Shown piece by piece: positions 43,540 through 53,109 of a stretch of 64,000 nt of DNA. The notes below the pieces were generated by a model. It saw only the letters and a list, made by a program, of their open reading frames with translations, did not search any database and was not told where the DNA came from. A program made the position numbers and the translations under genes. Every line of letters begins with the position of its first letter. Within the stretch, counting starts at the first letter, position 1. Origin of the DNA: Photobacterium alginatilyticum (GTDB lineage: Bacteria > Pseudomonadota > Gammaproteobacteria > Enterobacterales > Vibrionaceae); the NCBI RefSeq assembly GCF_009910675.1, contig NZ_RSEJ01000025.1, positions 1 through 64,000 of the forward strand, given 5' to 3'.

Positions 43540-45711
43540 ATGGACGCTTCACTCCTGTTAGATGGCCTTAATGATAAGCAAAGAGAGGCGGTGGCTGCGC
43601 CGCTAGGTAATCACCTGGTTCTGGCGGGTGCGGGCAGCGGCAAGACCCGCGTACTGGTCCATCGTATCGCCTGGTTGATGCAGATTGAGCAGGCCTCGCC
43701 GTATTCAATCATGTCGGTGACCTTTACCAACAAGGCGGCGGCCGAGATGCGCGGCCGGATCAACGAGCTGATGCAGGGTTCCTCGGCCGGCATGTGGAAC
43801 GGTACATTTCATGGCCTGTGCCACCGTATGCTGCGTGCCCATTATCTGGATGCCCGCCTGCCCGATGATTTCAATATCTTGGATTCGGACGATCAGATGC
43901 GTCTGCTCCGTCGTCTGATCAAGGCGCAGAACCTGGACGAGAAACATTGGCCGGCGCGCCAGGCGGCCTGGTATATCAACGGCAAGAAGGACGAGGGGCT
44001 GCGACCTGCCAACATCGAGACCTTCAATGATCCCGTCGAGCAAACCTGGCTGCGGGTGTATACCGCCTACCAGGAAGCCTGTGATCGTGCCGGGCTGGTG
44101 GATTTTGCCGAACTGCTGCTGCGGGCCTTCGAGCTGATCCGCGACAACAAGCACATTCGCGAGCATTATCAGGCGCGCTTCAAACATATCCTGGTCGACG
44201 AGTTCCAGGATACCAACAACATCCAGTTTGCCTGGCTGCGCCTGATGGCCGGTCCAGACTGTAACGTGATGATTGTCGGCGATGATGACCAGTCGATTTA
44301 CGGCTGGCGTGGTGCCCAGGTCGAAAACATCCAGCGTTTCCTGCGGGATTTCACCAATGCCTCGTCGATCTTCCTTGAGCAGAACTACCGCTCGACCGGC
44401 AATATCCTGAATGCAGCCAACGAACTGATCGCCAACAACAACGAGCGAATGGGCAAGAACCTGTGGACCGAAGGGGTCGAGGGTGAGCCGATCTCGCTGT
44501 ATTCGGCCTTTAACGAGCTGGACGAGGCGCGCTTTGCGGTTGGCAAGATCAAGGAATGGCGCGATCAGGGCGGCACCCTGAACGAGACTGCCTTCCTGTA
44601 TCGTAGTAATGCCCAGTCGCGGGTACTGGAAGAGGCGCTTATTCAGGCAGGACTGCCATACCGCATCTACGGTGGAATGCGCTTCTTCGAGCGTCAGGAA
44701 ATCAAAGATTCGCTGGCTTACCTGCGCCTGATGTCGAACCGCAATGATGATGCCTCTTTCGAGCGGGTGGTCAATACCCCGACCCGAGGCCTGGGTGACC
44801 GGACGCTGGAAACCATTCGCATGGCGGCGCGCGATCGCGGTGCGACGATGTGGCAGGCCAGTGTCGCCCTGCTGGAAGAGCAGGTACTGGCAGGCCGAGC
44901 GGCCAATTCGCTGCGCCGTTTCATTGAGCTGATCAATGCCCTTGAGGATGATACCCGTGATCTGCCGCTGTTCCAGCAAACCGATGAGGTGATCCGCAAT
45001 TCGGGTTTGCGGGCGATGTATGAGCAGGAAAAGGGCGAGAAGGCACAGGCCCGCATCGAAAACCTCGAAGAGCTGGTCACTGCCACCCGTCAGTTTGAGG
45101 TGCCGGAAGAAGCGGAAGAGATGACCCCGCTGGCAGCCTTCCTGTCGCATGCGGCGCTGGAAGCCGGTGAAGGGCAGGCTGATGATTTCGAGGACGCGGT
45201 GCAGCTGATGACGATGCACAGCGCCAAGGGACTGGAGTTTCCTGTCGTCTTTATGGTCGGTGTCGAGGAGGGGATGTTCCCGAGCTCGCGGACGACCGAG
45301 GAGGTAGGACGCCTGGAGGAGGAGCGTCGCCTGTGTTACGTGGGGATGACCCGCGCAATGCAGAAGCTGTATATCACCTATGCGGAAATGCGCCGCCTGT
45401 ACGGCAAGGACAATTTCCATAAACCGTCACGCTTTATTCGTGAGATCCCGACCGAGTACGTCGAGGAAGTCCGGATGAAGGCCCAGGTCTCGCGACCGGC
45501 GAGCAGCGGTCGTTTTAGCCAGACCCAGGTGAATGACAATTTCAACCAGACGGGCTTCAGCCTCGGCCAACGGGTGCAGCATCCGAAGTTTGGTGAAGGG
45601 ACGATTATCAATTTTGAAGGCAGCGGTGCCCAGAGCCGGGTCCAGGTCGCGTTCAATGGCGAAGGGATCAAGTGGCTGGTAACCCAGTACGCCAAGCTGG
45701 AGCCGATGTAA
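43540..45711 (+). CDS. uvrD: DNA helicase II UvrD
   Basis: A 723-residue superfamily 1 helicase for nucleotide-excision and mismatch repair. Walker A is AGAGSGKTR (29-37), DEFQDTN is motif II, QNYRSTGNIL is motif IV and VTFTNKAAAEM is motif Ia. The C-terminal GQRVQHPKFGEGTIINFEG region is the usual Tudor-like tail. AGGTAACG precedes the ATG. An SOS-type box lies in the promoter. Confidence 0.97.
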   Translation: MDASLLLDGLNDKQREAVAAPLGNHLVLAGAGSGKTRVLVHRIAWLMQIEQASPYSIMSVTFTNKAAAEMRGRINELMQGSSAGMWNGTFHGLCHRMLRAHYLDARLPDDFNILDSDDQMRLLRRLIKAQNLDEKHWPARQAAWYINGKKDEGLRPANIETFNDPVEQTWLRVYTAYQEACDRAGLVDFAELLLRAFELIRDNKHIREHYQARFKHILVDEFQDTNNIQFAWLRLMAGPDCNVMIVGDDDQSIYGWRGAQVENIQRFLRDFTNASSIFLEQNYRSTGNILNAANELIANNNERMGKNLWTEGVEGEPISLYSAFNELDEARFAVGKIKEWRDQGGTLNETAFLYRSNAQSRVLEEALIQAGLPYRIYGGMRFFERQEIKDSLAYLRLMSNRNDDASFERVVNTPTRGLGDRTLETIRMAARDRGATMWQASVALLEEQVLAGRAANSLRRFIELINALEDDTRDLPLFQQTDEVIRNSGLRAMYEQEKGEKAQARIENLEELVTATRQFEVPEEAEEMTPLAAFLSHAALEAGEGQADDFEDAVQLMTMHSAKGLEFPVVFMVGVEEGMFPSSRTTEEVGRLEEERRLCYVGMTRAMQKLYITYAEMRRLYGKDNFHKPSRFIREIPTEYVEEVRMKAQVSRPASSGRFSQTQVNDNFNQTGFSLGQRVQHPKFGEGTIINFEGSGAQSRVQVAFNGEGIKWLVTQYAKLEPM

Positions 45712-45740
45712 TAGCCCACTGCTGACAGGCCGTTAAAGAC

Positions 45741-45774
45741 AAAGCCCGCCATGCTGATGCATTGGCGGGCTTTT
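45741..45774. terminator. Bidirectional terminator uvrD/ggt
   Basis: AAAGCCCGCCA and TGGCGGGCTTT form an 11-bp stem with a 12-nt loop between the convergent genes, with T residues on both strands. Confidence 0.88.
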
Positions 45775-45804
45775 GTTATTGGGGGCAGGTTAATACTCAG
45801 TAAC

Positions 45805-47571
45805 CTACTGGGCGATGACCTTGCCTTCCCGGCGTGGATCGGCTGCCCCGGAAAGCTGCTTGTCGTCAATTCTGATCGCCTGGATACCCGAGTTGAGTTC
45901 CTTGACTTTTATCTCGAACCCGAGCTGCTCCAGCTTGGGGGCCCACTGTTCTGCACTGGTGCCTTTTTCCAGCTCGAAGGCACCAAAGCGGTTGTTCATA
46001 TTGGGCAGATTGATGGCCTGCTGCAGATCCAGCCCCCAGTCGAGATGGCCCACAAGGGTTTTGGCGACATAGCCGATAATTTGGCTGCCGCCCGGCGAGC
46101 CGACGGCCAGATAGGGCTGCTCGTCCTTCATCACTATGGTCGGGGCCATTGACGAGCGCGGGCGTTTGCCCGGTTCAATCCGGTTGGCAATCGGGTTACC
46201 GCCGATATGGCTGCGGAAGGAAAAGTCGGTCAGCTCGTTGTTGAGCAGAAAGCCGCGCACCATCAAGCGCGAGCCGAAGCCATTTTCGATGGTGGTGGTC
46301 ATTGAAACGACGTTGCGATCACGGTCGACAACGGAAAAGTGGCTGGTAGAAGGCAGTTCCAGCGACTCGTCCATGGCGTAGCGCAGGGCATGGGACCAGA
46401 CCGGCAGGCCCGGTTCGGCTGTGGCAAGGGCTTTGTCGCCCTTCAAGAGCTCGGCACGTTGCTTGAGATAGCCGGGATCGAGCAGGCCATCGGTCGGCAT
46501 CGGTACATAGTCACTGTCGGCCATGTAGCGGCCGCGATCGGCAAAGGCCAGGCGGGAGGCATCACCCAGCAGGCGCCAGCTGTTGACGTCATTCGGGCCC
46601 ATTTTGTCGATAGGGTATTGGTTCAGCATCCCCATGATCTGGCCGAGGGTCAGGGCGCCGGAGCTTGGTGGTCCCATGCCGCAAACCTCAAACTGGCGGT
46701 ACGGCGCACAGATCGGCTCTCGTTCCTTGACCTGATAGGTGGCCAGATCCATCACGCTGAGTACGCCGGGGTTCCCCTCGGCATTGCGGACGGCTTTGAC
46801 AATGTCCTTGGCAATGTCGCCATGGTAGAACGCGCTGGCGCCACGCTCGGCAATTTGCGTAAGGGTGTCGGCATAGGCCGGGTTGGTCAGGCGCTGTCCG
46901 GCCCGGATAGGGCTTTCGTCGTCATTGAAGAAATAGGCTTTGGTGGCCTGCCAGCGCTGGAGGTTTTTCTGATCTTTGGCGACCAGTGCCGCGAGGCGCG
47001 GACTGACCGTAAAGCCTTCGGTGGCGAGCTTTATTGCCGGGGCAAACAGATCGCTCCAGGGCAGCTTACCGTGGCGCTGGTGGGTATACCACATCAGCTT
47101 GACCGTACCCGGGGTTCCGACTGAGCGGCCGCCGACTACGGCATCGTAGAAGGCCAGCGGCTTGCCGTTTTGATCCTGGAACAGGCGTGGCGTCACCGCA
47201 AAAGGGGCGGTTTCACGGCCGTCAAAAGTGGTGAGGGCCTCTTTTTCTGCATCCCAGTACACCATAAATGCCCCGCCGCCGATGCCAGAGGACTGCGGCT
47301 CGGTCAGCCCGAGGACCAGCTGGGTGGCCACCATGGCATCAATCGCATTGCCTCCCTGGCGAAGCATGGCTGCTCCCGCCTCGCTGGCATACGGATTGGC
47401 ACTGGCGACCATCCAGTCTTTGCCGCTCACTTGCTGCTGTTGGCTGATCCCGGTAGCTGCTTCGGGGGCAATCTGATCGGCCGTTTGCTTGCTGGTATCC
47501 TTGCTCAGGGCGGCTGGAGCAAGCAGGCAGGCTGCCAGTGCCACAGCCAGACGGGATGAATTCCACTCCAT
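45805..47571 (-). CDS. ggt: Gamma-glutamyltransferase
   Basis: A 588-residue periplasmic Ntn-hydrolase that cleaves glutathione and gamma-glutamyl compounds. Signal peptide about 1-23 (LAVALAACLLAPAALS). The self-cleavage site and catalytic Thr is the T of LPSTSHFSVVD (about residue 405), splitting the large and small subunits. GIGGGAFMVYW and FDGRETAP are the large-subunit signatures. Monocistronic. Confidence 0.95.
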   Translation of the reverse strand: MEWNSSRLAVALAACLLAPAALSKDTSKQTADQIAPEAATGISQQQQVSGKDWMVASANPYASEAGAAMLRQGGNAIDAMVATQLVLGLTEPQSSGIGGGAFMVYWDAEKEALTTFDGRETAPFAVTPRLFQDQNGKPLAFYDAVVGGRSVGTPGTVKLMWYTHQRHGKLPWSDLFAPAIKLATEGFTVSPRLAALVAKDQKNLQRWQATKAYFFNDDESPIRAGQRLTNPAYADTLTQIAERGASAFYHGDIAKDIVKAVRNAEGNPGVLSVMDLATYQVKEREPICAPYRQFEVCGMGPPSSGALTLGQIMGMLNQYPIDKMGPNDVNSWRLLGDASRLAFADRGRYMADSDYVPMPTDGLLDPGYLKQRAELLKGDKALATAEPGLPVWSHALRYAMDESLELPSTSHFSVVDRDRNVVSMTTTIENGFGSRLMVRGFLLNNELTDFSFRSHIGGNPIANRIEPGKRPRSSMAPTIVMKDEQPYLAVGSPGGSQIIGYVAKTLVGHLDWGLDLQQAINLPNMNNRFGAFELEKGTSAEQWAPKLEQLGFEIKVKELNSGIQAIRIDDKQLSGAADPRREGKVIAQ

Positions 47572-47687
47572 GGTTTATTCCTCTTTCGCATGCGGGGTGC
47601 TTCGATAGCGTAAGAGCAGAAGTGTAAGCTGTCTAATTGTTGAGCAGGTTTTGTGCTCGTAATCAACAATTTATTACAGGCTTTCCA

Positions 47688-48344
47688 TCAGGCTGGCAGG
47701 ACCAGGCGGAGCAGGATCATACTGCCGATACTGACAAACAGCAGGCCGCAAAGTCCGTCGATAAACGGTGTCCATTGCTGGACTTTCTGCTGCAGCCGCT
47801 GTCCGGTTAGCAGCCAGGCCAGCGTGGCAAACCACAGGAAGGAGGTTACCCACAATAGGCTGATGGCCGTGGCTTTTCCTGCCACGGACATGTCTGCCGG
47901 CACCAGGGTCGACAGCAGGCTCAGGAAGAATACCAGTGCCTTGGGGTTGAGGATGTTGGTGGTAAAGCCCTTGGCCAGCGCCTGCTTGCGGTTACCGATC
48001 AGCTGCCGGGCAGGGACCTGGGAGCTGTCGGCTCCGCCCTTGTGCCAGACAAGCTGCAGGACGCTTTTGATAGCACCGATGCCCAGCCAGAGCAGGTAGC
48101 CGCCGCCTGCAGCCTGTAACATGGCGAACAGGGCGGGCTGTTCGCGGATCAGCAGGCTGGCACCGGTAATGCTCAGGATGGAGTGAAGCAGGATCCCCAG
48201 CGATAAACCGAGTGCAATGGTGACACCGGTCTGGCGTCCGTAGCGCCCTGCGTTCTGCACCACGAGGGCAAAGTCCGGCCCCGGGCTCAGCAGGGCAATG
48301 ACATGGACGGTCAGCAGGGTGATAAAAGGGGTTAGTTCGTGCAT
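47688..48344 (-). CDS. LysE/RhtB-family amino-acid exporter
   Basis: A 218-residue inner-membrane protein with about six spans. The signature LLSPGPDFALVVQNAGRYGRQ and the NILNPKALVFFLSLL segment are typical of RhtB-type exporters of homoserine, threonine or other amino acids. It lies downstream of an AraC-type regulator on the same strand, which may control it. Confidence 0.9.
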   Translation of the reverse strand: MHELTPFITLLTVHVIALLSPGPDFALVVQNAGRYGRQTGVTIALGLSLGILLHSILSITGASLLIREQPALFAMLQAAGGGYLLWLGIGAIKSVLQLVWHKGGADSSQVPARQLIGNRKQALAKGFTTNILNPKALVFFLSLLSTLVPADMSVAGKATAISLLWVTSFLWFATLAWLLTGQRLQQKVQQWTPFIDGLCGLLFVSIGSMILLRLVLPA

Positions 48345-48426
48345 TTCATTTTATCCGGTGGTGGTATAACACGGACTAGCATGCCTGGGTGAGCGTGGGA
48401 GCGCTTGTAAAATATTGACAGGCTGG

Positions 48427-49215
48427 CTAGATTTCCGAGGGCGCGACGCCAAAGGCTTGTTTGAAGGTCCGGGTGAAATGGGCCTGATCATAAAAACCGA
48501 CATAATAGGCGACATCGGTACTGCAGTAGCCAGCTTTGAGCAGGGCCATGGCATGTTCCAGACGCAGGCGGGCCAGCCAGGCATAGGGTGTCATGCCGGT
48601 GGCTTTCTTAAATTGGCGCAGCAGCTGGGACGGGCTCAGATCACATAGCCTGGCCAGGTCGTCGAGGCTAATTTTCTGATCCAGGTTGGCCATCAGGTAG
48701 TCCCGGAGCTGGTGAAGATTTTTACTCCCCAATGCGACCACTGGGTGGGGGCGGAGCTGGCTGTATCGGCCGAGCAGCTGCGAGAAGTACTCGATCGGCA
48801 TGCAGTCCTTGGCGAGCTGGGGAAAGTGCGGATTGCCCAGCTGGGCGTGTAGCTGGCTAAGCTGAACAAAGAGCTGGCTGTCGGTCACGTTGTGCTGCGG
48901 AAAGTGAACCTGGCAGTTGCCCGATAGTTCGCAGGCCTGGTGATCGAGCCATTCCGGGGCAATGCTGAAGACTTTGACCTTGTAGCCTTGCTGATGTGGC
49001 TGGCCGTCATGAATTTCATCCGGCGGCATGATCACCAGCTGGCCGGCACCGGCCTGGTGACGGGCACCGTTGAAATAGTACTGCTGCTGTCCGTCGGTGA
49101 TCAGTCCCAGATGGTAATCAAGATGGTAATGGCGCTTGAAGGCAAAGCTTTGGTAATGCGCATCAATCAGGTTGATGTCATCAATGCCGGATTTTCGGTG
49201 GTTGACTTTGTTCAT
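48427..49215 (-). CDS. AraC-family transcriptional regulator
   Basis: A 262-residue regulator: an N-terminal cupin (FKRHYHLDYHLGLITDGQQQ, PPDEIHDG) and two C-terminal helix-turn-helices (ISLDDLARLCDLSPSQLLRQFKKATGMTPYAW and YCSTDVAYYVGFYDQAHFTRTFKQAFG). AAGGATCAGG precedes the chosen ATG; the frame extends 16 codons upstream. Probable regulator of the adjacent LysE-type exporter, 82 bases downstream. Confidence 0.9.
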   Translation of the reverse strand: MNKVNHRKSGIDDINLIDAHYQSFAFKRHYHLDYHLGLITDGQQQYYFNGARHQAGAGQLVIMPPDEIHDGQPHQQGYKVKVFSIAPEWLDHQACELSGNCQVHFPQHNVTDSQLFVQLSQLHAQLGNPHFPQLAKDCMPIEYFSQLLGRYSQLRPHPVVALGSKNLHQLRDYLMANLDQKISLDDLARLCDLSPSQLLRQFKKATGMTPYAWLARLRLEHAMALLKAGYCSTDVAYYVGFYDQAHFTRTFKQAFGVAPSEI

Positions 49216-49297
49216 CCTGATCCTTCTAACCGCCGGCAGGCTGAGAGTGCACATTGCCGTCAAAAAATATGGCTATCAGTAGAACATAAATGACAGA

Positions 49298-49328
49298 TGG
49301 CGGCTTGTAAAAAACTGACAAGCCGCCA
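49298..49328 (-). terminator. Hairpin after rarD
   Basis: TGGCGGCTTGT and ACAAGCCGCCA form a perfect 11-bp stem with a 9-nt loop, 30 bases after the rarD stop. No T run follows on the minus strand, so termination is likely but not certain. Confidence 0.55.
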
Positions 49329-49357
49329 GTTGCCCTTGTCGCCGGTCGCGAGCCGGA

Positions 49358-50269
49358 CTAGCTTGCCTGAATGCGTTTTTTGGCCCGGCGATGGCCCTTG
49401 ATGCCATCGAAGCTAAACAGCACCAGTGCTCCCCAGATGAAGGCGAAGGTATAGCCTTTATCAGCAGTAAAGCTTTCGCCATAGACCGTAATGGCCAGCA
49501 GGAACATCAGACTCGGGCCGATATACTGGAAAAATCCCAGAGTGGATAGTTTCAGTTTGGTGGCGGCTCCGGTAAAGCACAGCAGCGGAAGCGTGGTAAC
49601 AATCCCGGCGGCCATCAGCAGCAAGTTGGTCGAGGCTGGATTGGCGGCCCAGTCAGCCGTCGGGCTGTCGGCGATCAGCAGGACGTAGATAGCCGCCAGC
49701 GGTAGCAGAATACAGGTTTCCATGAACAGGCCGGTTTGGGCATCCAGGTTGACTTTTTTCCGCAGCAGCCCGTAGAGACCGAAGCTGCACGCCAGGGCCA
49801 GGGCAATCACCGGCAGGGAGCCGAACTGGATCAGCTGCACGGCAACCCCGCAGGCTGCCAGCGTGACGGCGAGCCACTGCAGCGGGCGTAGCCGCTCTCC
49901 CAGAAAGAACATTCCCAGAAGGACATTGAGCAACGGGTTGATGTAATAGCCCAGGCTGGCATCAAGCATATAGTTGTTGTTCACGGCCCAGATAAAAATC
50001 AGCCAGTTGCCACCAACCAGCAGGGCTGTAGCCGTCAACACCAGCAGTGTTTTGGGCTGGCGAAGCACAGCCCTGACCTTGCCCCAGCGCTTGCCGATGA
50101 AGATCAGTGCTGCCAGAAAAAAGAATGACCAGATCACCCGGTGGCTGAGAATCTCCAGCGGACTGACATGCTGGAGGGACTTAAAGTAAATCGGTGCAAT
50201 GCCCCACATGGTGTAGGCGCCAAGGGCGAGCATGACCCCTCGCTGGGTATCTTTGGCTTGCTGGTCCAT
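49358..50269 (-). CDS. rarD: RarD-family EamA permease
   Basis: A 303-residue inner-membrane protein with ten spans. RGVMLALGAYTMWGIAPIYFKSLQHVSPLEILSHRVIWS is the RarD N-terminus, named for chloramphenicol sensitivity. The transported substrate is unknown. Monocistronic, divergent from recQ. Confidence 0.92.
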   Translation of the reverse strand: MDQQAKDTQRGVMLALGAYTMWGIAPIYFKSLQHVSPLEILSHRVIWSFFFLAALIFIGKRWGKVRAVLRQPKTLLVLTATALLVGGNWLIFIWAVNNNYMLDASLGYYINPLLNVLLGMFFLGERLRPLQWLAVTLAACGVAVQLIQFGSLPVIALALACSFGLYGLLRKKVNLDAQTGLFMETCILLPLAAIYVLLIADSPTADWAANPASTNLLLMAAGIVTTLPLLCFTGAATKLKLSTLGFFQYIGPSLMFLLAITVYGESFTADKGYTFAFIWGALVLFSFDGIKGHRRAKKRIQAS

Positions 50270-50414
50270 CTTATCCTTAGGTTTATTTTATAAAATATTG
50301 GAAAAATAATGATATTTTCTAAAAAGGTATGCGGGAGCAGTATAAATCGTGTTCAGGTTGGATGTCATCCAGAACTTTTGATGATTTTGTTAGCACCGGA
50401 CATGATAAGAAAAT

Positions 50415-50430
50415 CCTGCCCGAAGGCAGG
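50415..50430. repeat. Small hairpin in the rarD-recQ gap
   Basis: CCTGCC-CGAA-GGCAGG is a perfect short stem-loop in the 293-base gap between the divergent rarD and recQ. A TATAGAAT at about 50526 could be the recQ -10. Nothing else is evident in the gap. Confidence 0.4.
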
Positions 50431-50562
50431 TGGGGATTTGCGAGAAGTTTTCCAGGAAACAACATTTTGCCGGCTTGGCCGGGGGAAGTCGCTGTAAGTG
50501 TCGTTCACATCGGCGATCTGATTGGTATAGAATAGCCAGCTCGTCAACTACAGAGTCGATTT

Positions 50563-52407
50563 ATGTCATCTTGCAGCGCCGCCGTTTGTCAGCCAGCTTC
50601 TCTCGCGACCAGCGAACAGATCTTACAGGATGTGTTCGGCTACCAGGCATTTCGTGTTGGCCAGCAAGAAGTGATCGAGGCGATAGCGGAAGGCCGCGAC
50701 AGCCTGGTGATCATGCCGACCGGTGGCGGTAAGTCGCTCTGTTATCAAATTCCGGCCCTGATGCGTGACGGGCTGACCCTGGTGATCTCGCCGCTGATCT
50801 CGCTGATGAAGGATCAGGTGGACCAGCTCAGGGCTAACGGGGTGGCGGCCGACTACCTCAACTCGACCATGTCCCGCGAGGCCATGCAGGATACCTACCG
50901 CGCGATGCAGAGCGGCGAGGTTAAGCTGGTGTATGTCTCGCCGGAGCGGGTACTGACCCGTGACTTTCTTGAGCGTCTTTATGACATGCCGCTAAGCCTT
51001 GTTGCCGTTGACGAAGCGCACTGTATCTCCCAATGGGGGCATGATTTCCGCCCTGAATATGCGGCCCTGGGCACGCTGAAACAGCACTTTGACCAGCTGC
51101 CGATCATGGCCCTGACCGCAACGGCAGATGAAACGACCCGCAATGATATTGTCTCCCGGCTCGGCCTGGTCGACCCGCATGTCTACCTGGGCAGCTTTGA
51201 CCGCCCGAATATCCGCTACACCCTGCAGGAGAAGTACAAGCCGATGTCGCAGCTGACCCGCTACCTGGGCGGCGTCCGCGGCCAGTGCGGGATTGTATAT
51301 TGCAACAGCCGCAAGCGGGTGGAGCAAATCACCGAAAAACTGTGTGATAACGGGATCCGGGCAGCGGCGTATCATGCCGGTCTGGAGCATGCCGAGCGAG
51401 TGAGGGTGCAGGAGGACTTTCAGCGGGACGATATTCATATCGTCGTCGCCACCGTGGCGTTCGGGATGGGCATTAACAAGCCCAATGTCCGTTTTGTGGT
51501 GCATTACGATATCCCCCGTAATATCGAGTCCTATTATCAGGAAACCGGGCGGGCCGGTCGTGATGGTCTGCCGGCAGAAGCGGTGATGTTCTACGATCCG
51601 TCGGATTTGGCCTGGCTGCGTCGTTGTCTGGATGAAAAAGAGGAAGGGCCGCAGAAGCTGGTGGAAAGCCACAAGCTCAATGCGATGGGGGCGTTTGCCG
51701 AGGCGCAGACCTGCCGCCGTCAGGTATTGCTCAACTATTTTGGTGAATTCCGGGAAGAGTCGTGTGGCAACTGCGATATTTGCCTCGATCCGCCCAAGCG
51801 CTTTGCGGCGGTTGAAGCTGCCCAGAAGGCCCTATCCTGCGTCTATCGGGTCAACCAGAGCTTCGGCATCAACCATGTGGTGGATGTGATGCGCGGGATG
51901 CAGAACCAGCGTATCCGCGAGCACGGCCACGATAAGCTGAGTACCTACGGCATTGGCCGTGAGCACAGTCACGAGTTTTGGGTCAGTATTTTGCGCCAGC
52001 TGATCCATCGGGGTTTTCTTACCCAGAGTATTGTCCGCAGCTCGACACTGCAGCTGACCGAAAAGGCCAGAGCCGTACTGCGCGCCGAAGTGGAGCTGGA
52101 ACTGGCGGTACCGAGGTTGGATATTGCGACCCGCAGTGCGAAAAATGACAAGCTGGCCAACCGTCATTATGACAAAAAGCTGTTTGCCAAATTACGCAAG
52201 TTGCGCAAGGCCATTGCTGATGAGGAAGACTTGCCGCCGTATGTGGTGTTTAACGATGCCAGCCTGATGGAAATGGCGGAGATGCTGCCGACCTCGGCCG
52301 GTGAAATGCTGGCGGTGAACGGTGTTGGTCACCGTAAGCTGGAAAAGTACGGCAATGTGTTTTTGAACGTAATCGAAGACCACCTGATGGCGGGTGCCGG
52401 CGAGTAA
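50563..52407 (+). CDS. recQ: ATP-dependent DNA helicase RecQ
   Basis: A 614-residue superfamily 2 3'-5' helicase. Walker A is MPTGGGKSLC (51-60), DEAH is in VAVDEAHCISQWGHDFRPEY, the zinc site is CRRQVLLNYFGE...CGNCDIC, then the winged-helix RQC region and a C-terminal HRDC domain (FAKLRKLRKAIADEEDLPPYVVF). Complete length for the family. The ribosome binding site is weak. Confidence 0.97.
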   Translation: MSSCSAAVCQPASLATSEQILQDVFGYQAFRVGQQEVIEAIAEGRDSLVIMPTGGGKSLCYQIPALMRDGLTLVISPLISLMKDQVDQLRANGVAADYLNSTMSREAMQDTYRAMQSGEVKLVYVSPERVLTRDFLERLYDMPLSLVAVDEAHCISQWGHDFRPEYAALGTLKQHFDQLPIMALTATADETTRNDIVSRLGLVDPHVYLGSFDRPNIRYTLQEKYKPMSQLTRYLGGVRGQCGIVYCNSRKRVEQITEKLCDNGIRAAAYHAGLEHAERVRVQEDFQRDDIHIVVATVAFGMGINKPNVRFVVHYDIPRNIESYYQETGRAGRDGLPAEAVMFYDPSDLAWLRRCLDEKEEGPQKLVESHKLNAMGAFAEAQTCRRQVLLNYFGEFREESCGNCDICLDPPKRFAAVEAAQKALSCVYRVNQSFGINHVVDVMRGMQNQRIREHGHDKLSTYGIGREHSHEFWVSILRQLIHRGFLTQSIVRSSTLQLTEKARAVLRAEVELELAVPRLDIATRSAKNDKLANRHYDKKLFAKLRKLRKAIADEEDLPPYVVFNDASLMEMAEMLPTSAGEMLAVNGVGHRKLEKYGNVFLNVIEDHLMAGAGE

Positions 52408-52410
52408 GAG

Positions 52411-52442
52411 ATAAAAAAATACCGGACATTCCGAGTCCGGTA
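52411..52442 (-). terminator. Minus-strand terminator without an assigned gene
   Basis: TACCGGAC (52420-52427) and GTCCGGTA (52435-52442) form a perfect 8-bp stem. The T run lies on the minus-strand side (complement of ATAAAAAAAT), so it would stop transcription running right to left. No coding gene is visible on the minus strand upstream of it. It may also act weakly for recQ. Confidence 0.6.
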
Positions 52443-52712
52443 TAAATGCGTTTAAGAAACATAACGAGTATGTTCTGTTCGCTACAAAACAGCTTGCGTA
52501 TTTGGTGAGAATGTTAATATCACCTGTTGCTAGGGAATCGGAAACCGACGGGATGTGTTTCCAGTGACTAGGCAACGAGCTTATAAAAACATGGATCGGC
52601 AGGGCTGGCTATAGCCCCTTTATTGCTTGATACGCATAGAAACACTTGGTTACAGGAAAGCCGCCTAGGCCGTATGTGAGGTGGGCTTGTCATAGATAAA
52701 AAGGAATATGTA
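52443..52712. other. Non-coding gap between recQ and the DUF3630 gene
   Basis: No coding ORF is credible here. The gap contains imperfect stem-loops (for example around 52659-52690, AAGCCGCCT with AGGTGGGCTT) near the downstream gene, and it follows a minus-strand terminator. It should hold the promoter of the next gene and possibly a minus-strand small RNA. Confidence 0.4.
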
Positions 52713-53018
52713 ATGACCGTCTCTTCCACGTCGTTTGTTTGTCGGGAGCTTGATTTGGAGCAGGGGCTGTTGCTGATCGGTGGCCCTGAATTCGATTTTG
52801 ATAGTTTTCCTGCGCTAGCTGAGCAGTTCCTGAAACAGATCGATGCGACGGTTGTCGAACGTGAGCTTAATGCCGATCTGCATGTGTGGCTGGTTGATTT
52901 TGAAGGCTGTCGGCTGATGCTTAAGGGTGAGCACTATGCTGGATCCCTGTGGCTGGAGTGGCTGTCGCCCGATGATAGCGAGACGCTAGCGTTCCTGGCT
53001 ACCCTGCTTACAGGCTGA
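52713..53018 (+). CDS. DUF3630 family protein
   Basis: A 101-residue acidic cytosolic protein with no membrane span or signal. It matches, as I remember it, the DUF3630 family of vibrios and relatives, found beside recQ. The C-terminus GSLWLEWLSPDDSETLAFLATLL looks like a small alpha/beta domain. Function unknown. AAAAGGAATATGTA precedes the ATG. Confidence 0.7.
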   Translation: MTVSSTSFVCRELDLEQGLLLIGGPEFDFDSFPALAEQFLKQIDATVVERELNADLHVWLVDFEGCRLMLKGEHYAGSLWLEWLSPDDSETLAFLATLLTG

Positions 53019-53109
53019 ACAAATTGCTTTTTTTGTCAGCAAACGATTGCACAAATTGAAAGCCATGATCAGGGCTAGGCAACCCGGGCGGTTAATGTAT
53101 AATCGCCGC

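Noticed and set aside
43274..43552. A 92-codon minus-strand frame upstream of the bufferin genes.
   Set aside because: It runs through the uvrD promoter, SOS box and start codon, has no ribosome binding site, and the peptide shows no domain.
43705..45420. A 571-codon minus-strand frame inside uvrD.
   Set aside because: Antisense shadow of the conserved helicase; no start signals and no recognisable domain.
47636..47670. ATTGTT...AACAAT nested hairpin between the LysE gene and ggt as a terminator.
   Set aside because: No T run on the minus strand and an asymmetric internal loop; not strong enough to list.
52192..52575. A 127-codon minus-strand frame at the recQ end.
   Set aside because: It overlaps the conserved recQ HRDC coding region antisense and contains the minus-strand terminator hairpin.
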